Of a stretch of 64,000 nt of DNA, positions 1 through 7,352 are shown one piece after another; position 1 is the stretch's first letter; the number at the start of each line of letters is the position of its first letter. Location of the stretch: assembly GCA_023460795.1 (NCBI GenBank), contig JAEWPC010000058.1, positions 92,119-156,118 on the forward strand. Direction: 5' to 3'. The notes below the pieces were generated by a model that ran no database searches, was not told the origin of the DNA, and saw nothing but the letters and a program-made list of their open reading frames with translations. This stretch comes from Bacillota bacterium. Its GTDB lineage: Bacteria > Bacillota > Bacilli > Paenibacillales > Paenibacillaceae. The position numbers and the translations under genes are program-made.

Positions 1-62
1 ATAGGGCTCTCCTCTCTTGATTCATAACGAGCGTCCTCGTACATTGATAGTGAGGTGACACG

Positions 63-1151
63 ATGAACCTGCAAAAAAAACGCGATCGCGAAGAGCTAGA
101 TAAGCACATTCCGCTGCTTCCTTGGTACGTCGAGAAGTTCATGAATTATAAGCTGCCCGATCTGTCTCCGTCTTCCTTGCTCGAATACTCGAGAGATTAC
201 GAGAAGTTCTTCTCCTGGCTCATGGCGGAAGGCTTAACGTCCGCGGATCGCATGAGCGCTATTCCGATCGAAGATCTCGAGAAGCTGCACATGGACAGCA
301 TCGATAACTACCGTATGTTCCTCGCCACGAAGCGGGACCAGGCGAATACGCGGACGACGATCTCGAGGAAGCTGTCGTCTCTCCGTTCCTTGTTCCACTA
401 CTTAAGCCAAATCGCCGAAGACGAGAACTTCTATCCGCTGCTGAAACGCAACGTCATGGCCAAAGTGTCGGTCAAACGCACGCAGAAACCGAAGGATACG
501 GCGGCTAAGCTAGAAGGCAAGCTGCTGCAGGAGCAAGAAATCATCGAATTCATTAACTACATTAATCATGATTATGCCCATGACGTCGCTTCGAATAAAC
601 AAGCGATATACGCGCACGAGCTGAACCATGTTCGCGACTGCTGCATCGTAAGCCTTATTCTGAACAGCGGACTGCGCGTCTCCGAGCTCGTGAATCTGAA
701 CGTCGAAGACGTCGACTTCAAGAAGCGGCTCGTATACGTCTTCCGCAAAGGGAAGAACGACGATACGTTCAAGACGCCCGTCTACTTCCGCACCGACGCG
801 ATCGCCGATCTGGAGCTGTATATGAAGGAACGCGAGACGCGTTACAAAGCGCCGAAGCGGGAGAAAGCGCTGTTCCTCGCCCTGGCGAACGGGAAGAAGG
901 AAGGCTCCCGCATGACGAAGCGCGCCATTCAAGAGATGGTGATGAAGTACGCGAAGCGATTCGGCAAGCCGTACTTGTCGGTTCATAAGCTGCGCCACTC
1001 GTTCGCTACCGATTATTACTTAAGCAACGACTTGTACAAGACGCAGGAGCAGCTCGGCCATGCTTCGCCGGAGACGACGCAAATCTACGCTCATCTGACG
1101 GACAAGACGATGGCGGAAGCGATCGACAGACGGCAAGGAGACGCCCAATAG
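63..1151 (+). CDS. xerS: Tyrosine recombinase XerS
   Basis: Site-specific tyrosine recombinase of full family length (362 aa). It carries an N-terminal core-binding domain (about residues 15-125) and a C-terminal catalytic domain (about 155-355). The catalytic set is visible: Arg205 in SGLRVSEL, Lys229 in FRKGK, His308 and Arg311 in HKLRHSF, His333 in LGHAS and the nucleophile Tyr342 in IYAH. The long N-terminus and overall pattern resemble the single-recombinase XerS of Firmicutes, which resolves chromosome dimers at a dif-type site; that role is inferred from the family. The ATG follows a GAGGTGACACG ribosome site. It stands alone, convergent with the next gene across a shared terminator. 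It could instead be a XerC/D-like recombinase; it is not an obvious integron integrase. Confidence 0.9.
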   Translation: MNLQKKRDREELDKHIPLLPWYVEKFMNYKLPDLSPSSLLEYSRDYEKFFSWLMAEGLTSADRMSAIPIEDLEKLHMDSIDNYRMFLATKRDQANTRTTISRKLSSLRSLFHYLSQIAEDENFYPLLKRNVMAKVSVKRTQKPKDTAAKLEGKLLQEQEIIEFINYINHDYAHDVASNKQAIYAHELNHVRDCCIVSLILNSGLRVSELVNLNVEDVDFKKRLVYVFRKGKNDDTFKTPVYFRTDAIADLELYMKERETRYKAPKREKALFLALANGKKEGSRMTKRAIQEMVMKYAKRFGKPYLSVHKLRHSFATDYYLSNDLYKTQEQLGHASPETTQIYAHLTDKTMAEAIDRRQGDAQ

Positions 1152-1166
1152 TCGCCTTATACAACA

Positions 1167-1190
1167 AAAACCACTCGCGAGAGTGGTTTT
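1167..1190. terminator. Bidirectional intrinsic terminator
   Basis: A perfect 10-bp inverted repeat (AAAACCACTC / GAGTGGTTTT) with a GCGA loop lies between xerS and the convergent small gene. The A/T ends give a U-tract in either direction, so it can serve both transcripts. Confidence 0.85.
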
Positions 1191-1192
1191 AT

Positions 1193-1450
1193 TCATTGCG
1201 CGAGCGCGGCTGCCTCTTCCCTGCGCTTCAGAATGGCGTTCACCCATTCTTTGCCGGTGCGGCGCTCCTGCTTGGCGATATGGAAGTATTCCGCATAGTC
1301 CGCCGCCATCGGATAACCGCTGATCAATCCGATGACCGGCCGATATTCCTCGAGGATGTCGCGCGCGGCCGCGGCCGTATAGCCGTATAGCTGCTGCAGC
1401 TGATCGACGATCGCCTTGTCGTACGCGTTAAGCTTAGGACGACCCGCCAT
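1193..1450 (-). CDS. Small partner of DUF3990 protein (possible DUF3791-like antitoxin)
   Basis: 85-aa soluble, mostly helical protein that I do not recognise with certainty. The start at MAGRPKLNAY is chosen because a GGAAGAAGGTGG ribosome site precedes that ATG; a longer frame upstream is only overlap with the previous gene. Its ATG lies 17 bp inside the end of the DUF3990-type gene, so the two are translationally coupled. Small helical DUF3791 proteins are known neighbours of DUF3990 proteins, and the central PMAADYAEYF stretch followed by a basic helix fits that general plan. A neutralising or accessory role is inference from position and size only. Confidence 0.6.
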   Translation of the reverse strand: MAGRPKLNAYDKAIVDQLQQLYGYTAAAARDILEEYRPVIGLISGYPMAADYAEYFHIAKQERRTGKEWVNAILKRREEAAALAQ

Positions 1451-2051
1451 AATATCGCCACCTTCTTCCCTGATAGACTTCGTATCCGGATAATTGCAGC
1501 AACGGTGCCAGCGACTCCGTGCAGAACGTAATCTGGTTGCCGAGCTTGAGCGAGTCCAATCTTCGGTTCGCATGGTTTCGCGTAATTTTGTCCAGAAACC
1601 AGTCGGCGTCTTTCTTTAATTTTACTCCACTTGCCACGATTTTACCAGTATCCGCATCCGCCATCGGCCCCATCACGATGTCCGCGTGCTCCTTGCACGG
1701 ATCGGGCGCTCCTGGCGACACCGTACGGTGTTCATAAATATATTGCGCCCACTTCCGCGATATACCCGTGAATATCCGATAACTAGGTTCGCGCTTCAGC
1801 AGCTCGGGCGATATGGCGATTTCAAGCACGCACGGATTGCCGGCGTTGAGCTTGTCCTGCATCGCTTTGGCCCATATTCTCGCCTGCTCGATCGAGATCG
1901 TCGTGTAGAGGCCTTGGCCGAAGTCGCGATTCGGCTTCCAGAAGCTCGAGTTGAGCAGCTGCGCCTTGAAGCCGTCCAGGAAGACGTCCAACGTTCCGTG
2001 ATACACCTTAGCAGGAAAAACGACTTCGATCGAAATGACCGGCACCCCCAT
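1434..2051 (-). CDS. DUF3990 family protein, ADP-ribosyltransferase-like
   Basis: 205-aa protein with the hallmarks of the DUF3990 family: YHG at residues 17-19, DFGQGLYTT at 43-51, DIVMGP at 124-129 and QITFCTESL at 173-181. DUF3990 has been placed in the ADP-ribosyltransferase superfamily, where the YHG segment would bind NAD+ and the GLYTT segment would be the second core motif; the activity itself is not shown here. There is no signal peptide or membrane segment, so it should act in the cytoplasm. It forms a two-gene unit with the overlapping 85-aa downstream gene, as toxin-antitoxin or effector-accessory pairs do. No clear ribosome site precedes the ATG, so the start is less sure than the frame. 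Confidence 0.75.
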   Translation of the reverse strand: MGVPVISIEVVFPAKVYHGTLDVFLDGFKAQLLNSSFWKPNRDFGQGLYTTISIEQARIWAKAMQDKLNAGNPCVLEIAISPELLKREPSYRIFTGISRKWAQYIYEHRTVSPGAPDPCKEHADIVMGPMADADTGKIVASGVKLKKDADWFLDKITRNHANRRLDSLKLGNQITFCTESLAPLLQLSGYEVYQGRRWRYYGGSS

Positions 2052-2240
2052 GCGATGCGACTAGACTCGCGAAACGACGAACATGATGTTCCTATTATAA
2101 CGGCATTGATAGATTTTTCCACTATTGGGTTGACATAATATTATTAAAGTAAACTTATAGTGAAGTGATAATTAATGGGGTAAAATAAAATGACGATTAT
2201 TAAGCACTGATGCTTTGGGTTTTCCTTGTGGCTTTACTGT

Positions 2241-2283
2241 ATAGACAATGGCCCTGCTCAATATCGAGCGGGACATTGTCTAT
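2241..2283. repeat. Long inverted repeat, 18-19 bp arms
   Basis: ATAGACAATG…CCTGCTC at 2241-2259 pairs with GAGCGGG…CATTGTCTAT at 2266-2283, leaving a 6-nt loop and one or two mismatches. It sits just past the stop of the ABC-class ATPase gene. It may end that transcript, but no U-tract follows on either strand, so it is not a standard intrinsic terminator. The rest of 2052-2312 shows only AT-rich sequence with possible promoter elements for the DUF3990 gene. Confidence 0.55.
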
Positions 2284-2312
2284 GGTTAGCGAAGAGTTTA
2301 CCCTACGACTGC

Positions 2313-3992
2313 TCACGGCTGAATATAATTCAAATATTTCATTCGGTTTAGGACAGCTAGCACTTCATTCAATCTTGGTAGTTCAAGCCACCTCTCGAAA
2401 CCGGGGAAATAGGAAGAAAATACAATATCCACTCCTTCTCTCTCCATATCTTCGAGAGCTTTTTTGATCTTTTCATGAAGAACGAGGAGGCGGTCCTGAT
2501 TGCTAACAGCGATTTTCCGAATCATAAAGGCAATCGCTGCAAGCTGGGCTTGCGAGGTGACGTTATAAAGACCTCTGATATCGATATGTTCATCGCCCAT
2601 TATCATGTATCCCATGTCTGAAACGATCAACTTTTCTATGCCGCTGCCCTGCGGATAGCTCGAAAAACGATCGACGGTTATTTTTCTTTCTATTTCCCAT
2701 TTTGTATGGGGAATGCGTTCGCGCGGTTTGTCGTGTTCACATAATTTTTTCGCTTCCAGGGTTACGTTTTGTGGTACAAAATTGTCCATCAGGATGATTT
2801 GATCGGCGACGGATAAAAATTCACCGCTGCCTCCAATCACAAGAACGGAAGATACGCCAACAGCTTCATAGAGCTCCCTGACGCGTTCCGTAAAAGGCGT
2901 GATCGGTTCACGTTTAATTAAAGAACGCATTTTCATGTCTTGAATCATAAAGTTCGTCGCACTTCTGTCTTCATCAATAAGTAGAAGCTTGCACCCGTAG
3001 TTGATGGCTTCCATTATATTTGCGGCTTGAGATGTGGAACCTGAGGCGTAGTTAGTCGAGAATCGTTCAGCCGTGCCATTAGGTATCCATTTGATAAATG
3101 GCGTAATATTAATATTTTTTATGGATCGGCCTTCCTCTGCGGATATTTCCATGGCACGTTGATCTGTAATCACAAATTCCCGTCCGTCGCCCATGCAGTG
3201 ATTGTAGATACATGAATTTAGTGCGTCCAGCAAGGTGCTTTTACCCGAATAGCCACCCCCGGTGATGACCGTCACGCCTTGTTTGATTCCCATTCCTCGC
3301 AAACCGCAAATTTCAATTTCAACATCTTCGGGAGATGTAAATGGCAAGGCACCCTCCAGCGGCCCGCTGTCGTCTTTATTTCTTGGCAAAATGCTGCCAT
3401 TCGCGATAAACGCACAATAATCGCTTGATTTCAACCATTCGCGAATGCTGTTTTGTTTTTCTGCCAATTCATAGGCATCATTTAGTTTGATGAGATCGAA
3501 CAGGCCAATAAATTGCTCCACTTCTCTTGGAAGCATTTTGCAAAGCATGCGCATCGCTTTATCATTGTTTTTGAATGGAAGTTGAACTGTAATCATTAAG
3601 CATAGGAACCATTGTTCCGAGATGACCTCGACAAAGGATGCATTGCGCTTCAGCACTGCATTGGTCGGGCGAAAACAATAAAAAGCGCCATTTTCTTTAT
3701 CCGAACGTGCACGATTATAAACCAATTCATTCAATACCTTAATATGTTCGACCCATCCTCTTAAAGCAAAATCGGACAGAACGACCGGATCTCTGTTTTC
3801 ATCTAAGCCGAGACGGTCAAAAGGTATTTTTATGGTGATGCATGGTTTATCCAGTGTGAGCTTATGAGTCCGTTCGATGTAATAGGCAACATCATCATTC
3901 CAATAGGTGGGGTCACCCGAGCCTTCGTAAATGATACCGTAAGTTGACTGTCCGGATTGTAAGGAGCGGAAATATTGAGCGAGTCTTTTAAT
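2313..3992 (-). CDS. ABC-class ATPase (COG3044/PF09818-like), start unresolved
   Basis: Predicted ATPase of the 'ABC class'. The core is clear: a P-loop in TGGGYSGKST, the GDGREFVITD segment, ASGSTSQAANIMEA, the Walker B-like LLLIDEDRSATNFM and GGSGEF, all characteristic of this poorly characterised soluble family. From a TTG at 3734 the protein is 473 aa. The same frame continues upstream about 86 more codons to 3992 with protein-like sequence (IKRLAQYF… to …GWVEHIKVL) but no ATG, GTG or TTG. Either an ATT codon at 3990-3992 is used (an AAAGGA site lies 9 nt upstream) or a one-base indel separates the frame from the ATG-ATG at 3997-4002, which is out of frame and stops at 3988. Function and substrate unknown. 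It is downstream of a leader-peptide attenuator. Confidence 0.7.
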   Translation of the reverse strand: MKRLAQYFRSLQSGQSTYGIIYEGSGDPTYWNDDVAYYIERTHKLTLDKPCITIKIPFDRLGLDENRDPVVLSDFALRGWVEHIKVLNELVYNRARSDKENGAFYCFRPTNAVLKRNASFVEVISEQWFLCLMITVQLPFKNNDKAMRMLCKMLPREVEQFIGLFDLIKLNDAYELAEKQNSIREWLKSSDYCAFIANGSILPRNKDDSGPLEGALPFTSPEDVEIEICGLRGMGIKQGVTVITGGGYSGKSTLLDALNSCIYNHCMGDGREFVITDQRAMEISAEEGRSIKNINITPFIKWIPNGTAERFSTNYASGSTSQAANIMEAINYGCKLLLIDEDRSATNFMIQDMKMRSLIKREPITPFTERVRELYEAVGVSSVLVIGGSGEFLSVADQIILMDNFVPQNVTLEAKKLCEHDKPRERIPHTKWEIERKITVDRFSSYPQGSGIEKLIVSDMGYMIMGDEHIDIRGLYNVTSQAQLAAIAFMIRKIAVSNQDRLLVLHEKIKKALEDMEREGVDIVFSSYFPGFERWLELPRLNEVLAVLNRMKYLNYIQP

Positions 3993-4170
3993 AAAGCATC
4001 ATCCTTTCATCATTGCGAAGCGGAGAGTAATCGGCAACGGTGCCGAAGTTGAAAATATCTCAAGAAGGAGGCCCCTTATCCTTCGGAACGAGGTAACGAT
4101 GAAATGGATCGCCCTCAAATCTCCAGATATGAGCCTGCTTAAAATCCCATCCGAAGTCAATCAAGTTCAA
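3988..4170 (-). pseudogene. Small gene interrupted by an in-frame TGA
   Basis: A TTG at 4168-4170 with a good GGGAGGAAT ribosome site opens a 36-codon frame (begins NLIDFGWDFK, ends KDKGPPS) that stops with TGA at 4060-4062. The same frame continues without further stop for 23 codons (DIFNFGTVADYSPL…) to TAA at 3988-3990, where it meets the ATPase frame. Reading TGA as a former TGG Trp codon would give one protein of about 60 aa. I do not recognise the family. It may be an intact 36-aa peptide, or the remains of a larger gene once governed by the upstream attenuator. Confidence 0.4.
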
Positions 4171-4199
4171 TTCCTATTCCTCCCTAAAAGAAGTTGGTC

Positions 4200-4240
4200 T
4201 AAAAAAATAACAGCCACTCGTAAGTGGCTGTTATAGACCG
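4200..4240 (-). terminator. Intrinsic terminator T2
   Basis: On the minus strand, TAACAGCCACT / AGTGGCTGTTA (4208-4218 with 4223-4233) forms an 11-bp stem with a 4-nt loop, followed by seven U residues. Flanking GGTCTA/TAGACC can extend the stem. It lies between the leader ORF and the downstream genes, so readthrough here decides whether they are expressed. Confidence 0.85.
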
Positions 4241-4269
4241 GCAAGAAAGCTAAACGTTCCTTCTGCTTA

Positions 4270-4311
4270 AAATATATAAAAGCCCCGAGGGTGAATCCTA
4301 CCTCAGGGCTT
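4270..4311 (-). terminator. Attenuator terminator T1
   Basis: On the minus strand AAGCCCTGAGG (4311-4301) pairs with CCTCGGGGCTT (4290-4280), followed by TTTATATATTTT. Its 5' arm overlaps TGAGGTAGGA (4305-4296), which can instead pair with the leader ORF, so the hairpin can be prevented from forming. Confidence 0.75.
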
Positions 4312-4392
4312 GATGTATTCGTAAAAAACAACTAAAAAGTCATATGAGGATAGGACGCGTATTTTGTTTTTGTTTTCATATGTCCTCACCTC
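4280..4392 (-). promoter_or_regulatory. Leader-peptide attenuator with mutually exclusive pairings
   Basis: Four segments on the leftward RNA can pair in alternative ways. Segment 1, GAGGTGAGGA (4392-4383), covers the leader's ribosome site. Segment 2, TCCTATCCTCA (4355-4345), lies inside the leader ORF. Segment 3 is TGAGGTAGGA (4305-4296). Segment 4 is the 3' arm of T1. 1:2 gives 8 of 10 pairs, 2:3 gives 10 pairs with one bulge, and 3:4 forms T1. A ribosome finishing the leader would cover segment 2 and allow T1 (off). One stalled early would free segment 2 to pair with 3 (on). This is the logic of drug-inducible resistance-gene attenuators; the inducer is unknown. Confidence 0.6.
4332..4379 (-). 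CDS. 15-aa leader peptide
   Basis: Short ORF reading MKTKTKYASYPHMTF, preceded by the excellent ribosome site CGAGGTGAGGACAT. Its last codons contain segment 2 of the attenuator, and two terminators follow within 135 bp. The Lys/Thr-rich start and the position match regulatory leader peptides rather than a functional protein. I recognise no specific named leader. Confidence 0.65.
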   Translation of the reverse strand: MKTKTKYASYPHMTF

Positions 4393-4425
4393 GTTTTGGT
4401 TTTTATTACTTTTTACAACAACAGA

Positions 4426-4454
4426 ATCATAACATAAAGTTCATCCACATTAAA
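4426..4454 (-). promoter_or_regulatory. Probable promoter of the attenuator transcript
   Basis: Minus-strand -10 TATGAT at 4431-4426 with a 17-bp spacer to a weak -35 TTTAAT at 4454-4449. The start would fall about 40 nt before the leader ATG. The -35 is poor, so this is tentative. Confidence 0.4.
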
Positions 4455-4502
4455 GGGAAAGAATATTTAAATTCCGGTCCGCGATGGCGATCCTCTTAGC
4501 CG

Positions 4503-5330
4503 TTATTCCGAGGTGATCTCGTTAATCTGAGAGGCGAACCTCTCGTCCGGCATGATTTCGTATCCGAGCGTCCACACCTGCACCTTGTCCCCAATGCTTA
4601 AACTCCCTTGCGTCCCCGCGTCTCCGTTAACCCGATATTGGGTAAAGGGCAGCACGCGGTACTTCAGGTGATCGACTTCGATAAATCTTTGGTCGATCTC
4701 GGAGTCATCGAGCGACAGTTCCGTTATGACTCCCTCGGTCTGCCCCTTCCCGACCTCGAAATCGACGACTTGAAGCTGCAATCCGCTCGTCTGGGACGGG
4801 TAGCTCTCATTGATCATCCCATCGCTCCACGCGTTGATCTTGTAGCCGATCTTCAGCTCTTCGGTTAGGCCGGGCTGAAACCTGACCCACGTCGCGCTCG
4901 GATTGCTTCCCTTCTGCGCATCTCCGACGACGAGCACGCGATTCCCGTCGAGCGCCGTTATCGTGCCGGTAATGTCGGCCTGCTTAGGCAAGACGAACGA
5001 ATCGATCTGAAGCTCGAACGTATACCCGGCCGTCTCGTACAAATCTTGCTTAAGCCGTTCGGTCTCTTCTGCGCTTAAAGCTTCCCAAGGCGCCTTGGAT
5101 TTGCGTACTTCGATAACCATCCGCTCGTTCGTCGAATAAGAAGAATGCAGTTGTACGCCTCGTTCGGCGAAAATCTCTTTATGCCGCGACAGCTCCTGCG
5201 AAAGCCGGTCTCTCTCCGTCTGGTTCAAGTTTTTGTGCGACAGACCGGATTGGCCGCATCCGCCGGCAGCGATCATGAGCGTCGCCAGCAAAGCGATCCA
5301 TAGCCCACGCATGCGCTTCTCTCTTGCCAT
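4503..5330 (-). CDS. Lipoprotein with DUF3221-type domains
   Basis: 275-aa exported protein. A basic start and hydrophobic stretch (WIALLATLMIAA) end at a lipobox-like AGGC, so Cys25 is probably lipidated and the protein sits on the outer face of the membrane. Two small beta-rich segments follow a coiled N-terminal part. The first, GTITALDGNRVLVV with ATWVRF and IGYKINAW (about 115-175), and the second, GVITELSLDD… to GDKVQVWT (about 198-260), look like tandem DUF3221 domains, a common Bacillales lipoprotein family of unknown function. The gene is transcribed leftward into terminators T2/T1 of the next unit, and diverges from the DUF3889 gene. Confidence 0.7.
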   Translation of the reverse strand: MAREKRMRGLWIALLATLMIAAGGCGQSGLSHKNLNQTERDRLSQELSRHKEIFAERGVQLHSSYSTNERMVIEVRKSKAPWEALSAEETERLKQDLYETAGYTFELQIDSFVLPKQADITGTITALDGNRVLVVGDAQKGSNPSATWVRFQPGLTEELKIGYKINAWSDGMINESYPSQTSGLQLQVVDFEVGKGQTEGVITELSLDDSEIDQRFIEVDHLKYRVLPFTQYRVNGDAGTQGSLSIGDKVQVWTLGYEIMPDERFASQINEITSE

Positions 5331-5491
5331 TCGCAGCGCTCCTTTACGACGTTCGTCGTTATCTTCATACTTCCCTGACGAGCGCAGGATGATAAAAGTT
5401 GCTCATTATAAGCGCGAATAAGGCTGTATCGAGAAGGACGATACTGGAAATCGTAGCTATGATTCCGCCCAAGATAAAGGATGGTGTTCCG

Positions 5492-5824
5492 ATGTTCTCC
5501 GGTATGCGAACCGTGCTGCTTGCTCTAGGTCTAATCCTGAGCATGACCGAACCTATCGCCCTTCATCCGCTACACGCCTCCGCGCAACCCGAGTACGCCA
5601 AATGGGGGCGAATCGCGATGCAGCGAACCGCGGAGCGTTATCAATTACCCATCGTGGACTATCTGCATGTCGGACGAAGACAGCTCTCCCCTGGCATGGC
5701 GGAAGAGAAGTTCAAGCTATGGCTTCGGGGCAACGGCCGTGAGTTCGGCGTGTTCGTTACGATACGGTTCGAGACGGAAAGCGAGAAGATATTGGCGGTC
5801 GAATTCGAAGAAACCTCGCGTTAA
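5492..5824 (+). CDS. Secreted DUF3889 family protein
   Basis: About 110-aa exported protein. Signal peptide MFSGMRTVLLALGLIL… ends near HASA, and the mature part matches DUF3889: YAKWGRIAMQRT, IVDYLHVGR, EEKFKLWLR and EFGVFVTI. The family is common in Bacillales and its role is unknown. The start at 5492 is preferred because the signal peptide begins there; the frame is open from 5399, and ATG 5504 is another candidate. It lies 57 bp upstream of fumC in the same direction. Confidence 0.7.
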   Translation: MFSGMRTVLLALGLILSMTEPIALHPLHASAQPEYAKWGRIAMQRTAERYQLPIVDYLHVGRRQLSPGMAEEKFKLWLRGNGREFGVFVTIRFETESEKILAVEFEETSR

Positions 5825-5881
5825 CCCGCGGGCGAGGAAATACAATAGACTACCGATTAACTCTAATGACGAGGTGCTCTG

Positions 5882-7270
5882 ATGGACTATCGTGTGGAAA
5901 AGGATACGTTAGGCGAAATACGAGTTCCCGCGGATAAACGTTGGGGCGCGCAGACGCAGCGGAGCCTCGAGAATTTCAAGATCGGCACGGAGAAGATGCT
6001 CCCTGCGCTGATCTCCGACTTGGCGATCTTGAAGAAAAGCGCCGCGCTCGTCAATGCGCAGCTCGGCAAGCTCAGCGAGGAGAAGTCGCAAGCGATTGTC
6101 GCCGCCGCTGACCGAATCATCGCCGGCGAGATGAACGATCACTTCCCGCTCGCCGTCTGGCAAACCGGCAGCGGAACGCAGACGAATATGAACGTGAACG
6201 AAGTGATCGCCAACCTCGCGAACGAACAACTGGAGAAGCTAGGCAGCGGCGAACGAATCCATCCGAACGACGACGTGAATAAGTCGCAAAGCTCGAACGA
6301 TACGTTCCCGACGGCGATGCATATCGCGGCGTACGACGCGGTCGTCAAGCAGGTATTGCCCGCCATCTGGAAGCTCCATTCGACGTTAACCGAGAAGAGC
6401 AAACAGTTCGCCGATATGATCAAAATCGGCCGGACGCATTTGCAGGACGCGACGCCGCTGACGCTCGGCCAAGAAATCAGCGGTTGGGTACGCATGCTGG
6501 AGAAAAACGAGCACATGATCGCGCAAAGCTCGAAGAGCCTGCTAGAGCTAGCCATAGGCGGTACGGCCGTCGGTACGGGCATCAACGCGCACCCGCTGTT
6601 CGGCCAGAAGACCGCCGACACGATCGCCGCGCTGACCTGTCATCCGTTCGTCACGGCGACGAACAAATTCCATGCGCTCACCAGCCATGACGAGATCGTC
6701 TACGTGCACGGGGCGTTCAAAGCGCTTGCCGCCGACTTGATGAAGATCGCCAACGACGTCCGCTGGCTCGCGAGCGGCCCGCGCAGCGGTATCGGCGAGC
6801 TGATCATTCCGGCGAACGAACCGGGAAGCTCTATCATGCCCGGCAAGGTCAACCCGACTCAATCGGAGGCGCTCACGATGGTCGTCGCGCAAGTGCTAGG
6901 CAACGACGTCACGATCGGCTTCGCCGCGAGCCAAGGGAACTTCGAGCTTAATGTGTTCAAGCCGGTGATTATCAACGCATTCCTTCAGTCTGCGCGTCTG
7001 CTTTCTGACGCCATGATCTCATTCAACGACAATTGCGCGATCGGAATCGAGGCGAACCAGTCGGTCATCCAGGACCATCTGGATCGTTCGCTCATGCTCG
7101 TCACCGCGCTGAACCCGCTGATCGGCTACGAGAATGCCGCCATGATCGCCAAGACCGCCCACAAGAACGGCTTAACGTTAAAACAAGCCGCTCTGCAGAG
7201 CGGCTTGTTGACAGAAGAACAGTTCGATGAAGTTGTACGGCCGGAGCTTATGATCCACCCGAAGGAATAA
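5882..7270 (+). CDS. fumC: Fumarate hydratase, class II
   Basis: 462-aa enzyme of the fumarase/aspartase superfamily, which hydrates fumarate to L-malate in the TCA cycle. Visible are the GSGTQTNMNVNEV substrate region (about 96-108), SQSSNDTFPT (135-144), HLQDATP with catalytic His186, and the superfamily signature GSSIMPGKVNP at 315-325, whose serine loop supplies the catalytic base. Length and ends are normal for soluble tetrameric FumC. The ATG follows GACGAGGTGCTCTG. The gene is probably alone or co-transcribed with the DUF3889 gene. Its last 54 bp are repeated just downstream. Confidence 0.95.
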   Translation: MDYRVEKDTLGEIRVPADKRWGAQTQRSLENFKIGTEKMLPALISDLAILKKSAALVNAQLGKLSEEKSQAIVAAADRIIAGEMNDHFPLAVWQTGSGTQTNMNVNEVIANLANEQLEKLGSGERIHPNDDVNKSQSSNDTFPTAMHIAAYDAVVKQVLPAIWKLHSTLTEKSKQFADMIKIGRTHLQDATPLTLGQEISGWVRMLEKNEHMIAQSSKSLLELAIGGTAVGTGINAHPLFGQKTADTIAALTCHPFVTATNKFHALTSHDEIVYVHGAFKALAADLMKIANDVRWLASGPRSGIGELIIPANEPGSSIMPGKVNPTQSEALTMVVAQVLGNDVTIGFAASQGNFELNVFKPVIINAFLQSARLLSDAMISFNDNCAIGIEANQSVIQDHLDRSLMLVTALNPLIGYENAAMIAKTAHKNGLTLKQAALQSGLLTEEQFDEVVRPELMIHPKE

Positions 7271-7350
7271 CTAACCCTTCGAGCTTCTTCACCCTCAGAA
7301 CAGTTCGATGAAGTCGTACGGCCGGAGCTTATGATCCACCCGAAGGAATA
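7216..7350 (+). repeat. In-frame duplication of the fumC 3' end
   Basis: Bases 7216-7269 recur at 7297-7350 with a single change (GTTGTA versus GTCGTA). The offset is 81 bp, a multiple of three, and the second copy ends in its own in-frame stop (TAG 7349-7351). It therefore repeats the terminal EQFDEVVRPELM… codons beyond the TAA of fumC. It directly abuts the end of nrdF, which reads in from the other side. Confidence 0.9.
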
Positions 7351-7352
7351 GC

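Noticed and set aside
63..1151. The tyrosine recombinase as the integrase of the attC-like array
   Set aside because: It matches XerS-type chromosome-dimer resolvases and is 57 kb from the array. Nothing visible marks it as IntI, though motif inspection alone cannot exclude it.
2131..2155. TTGACA promoter on the + strand
   Set aside because: A good -35 is present but no matching -10 and no rightward gene follows, so it is not listed.
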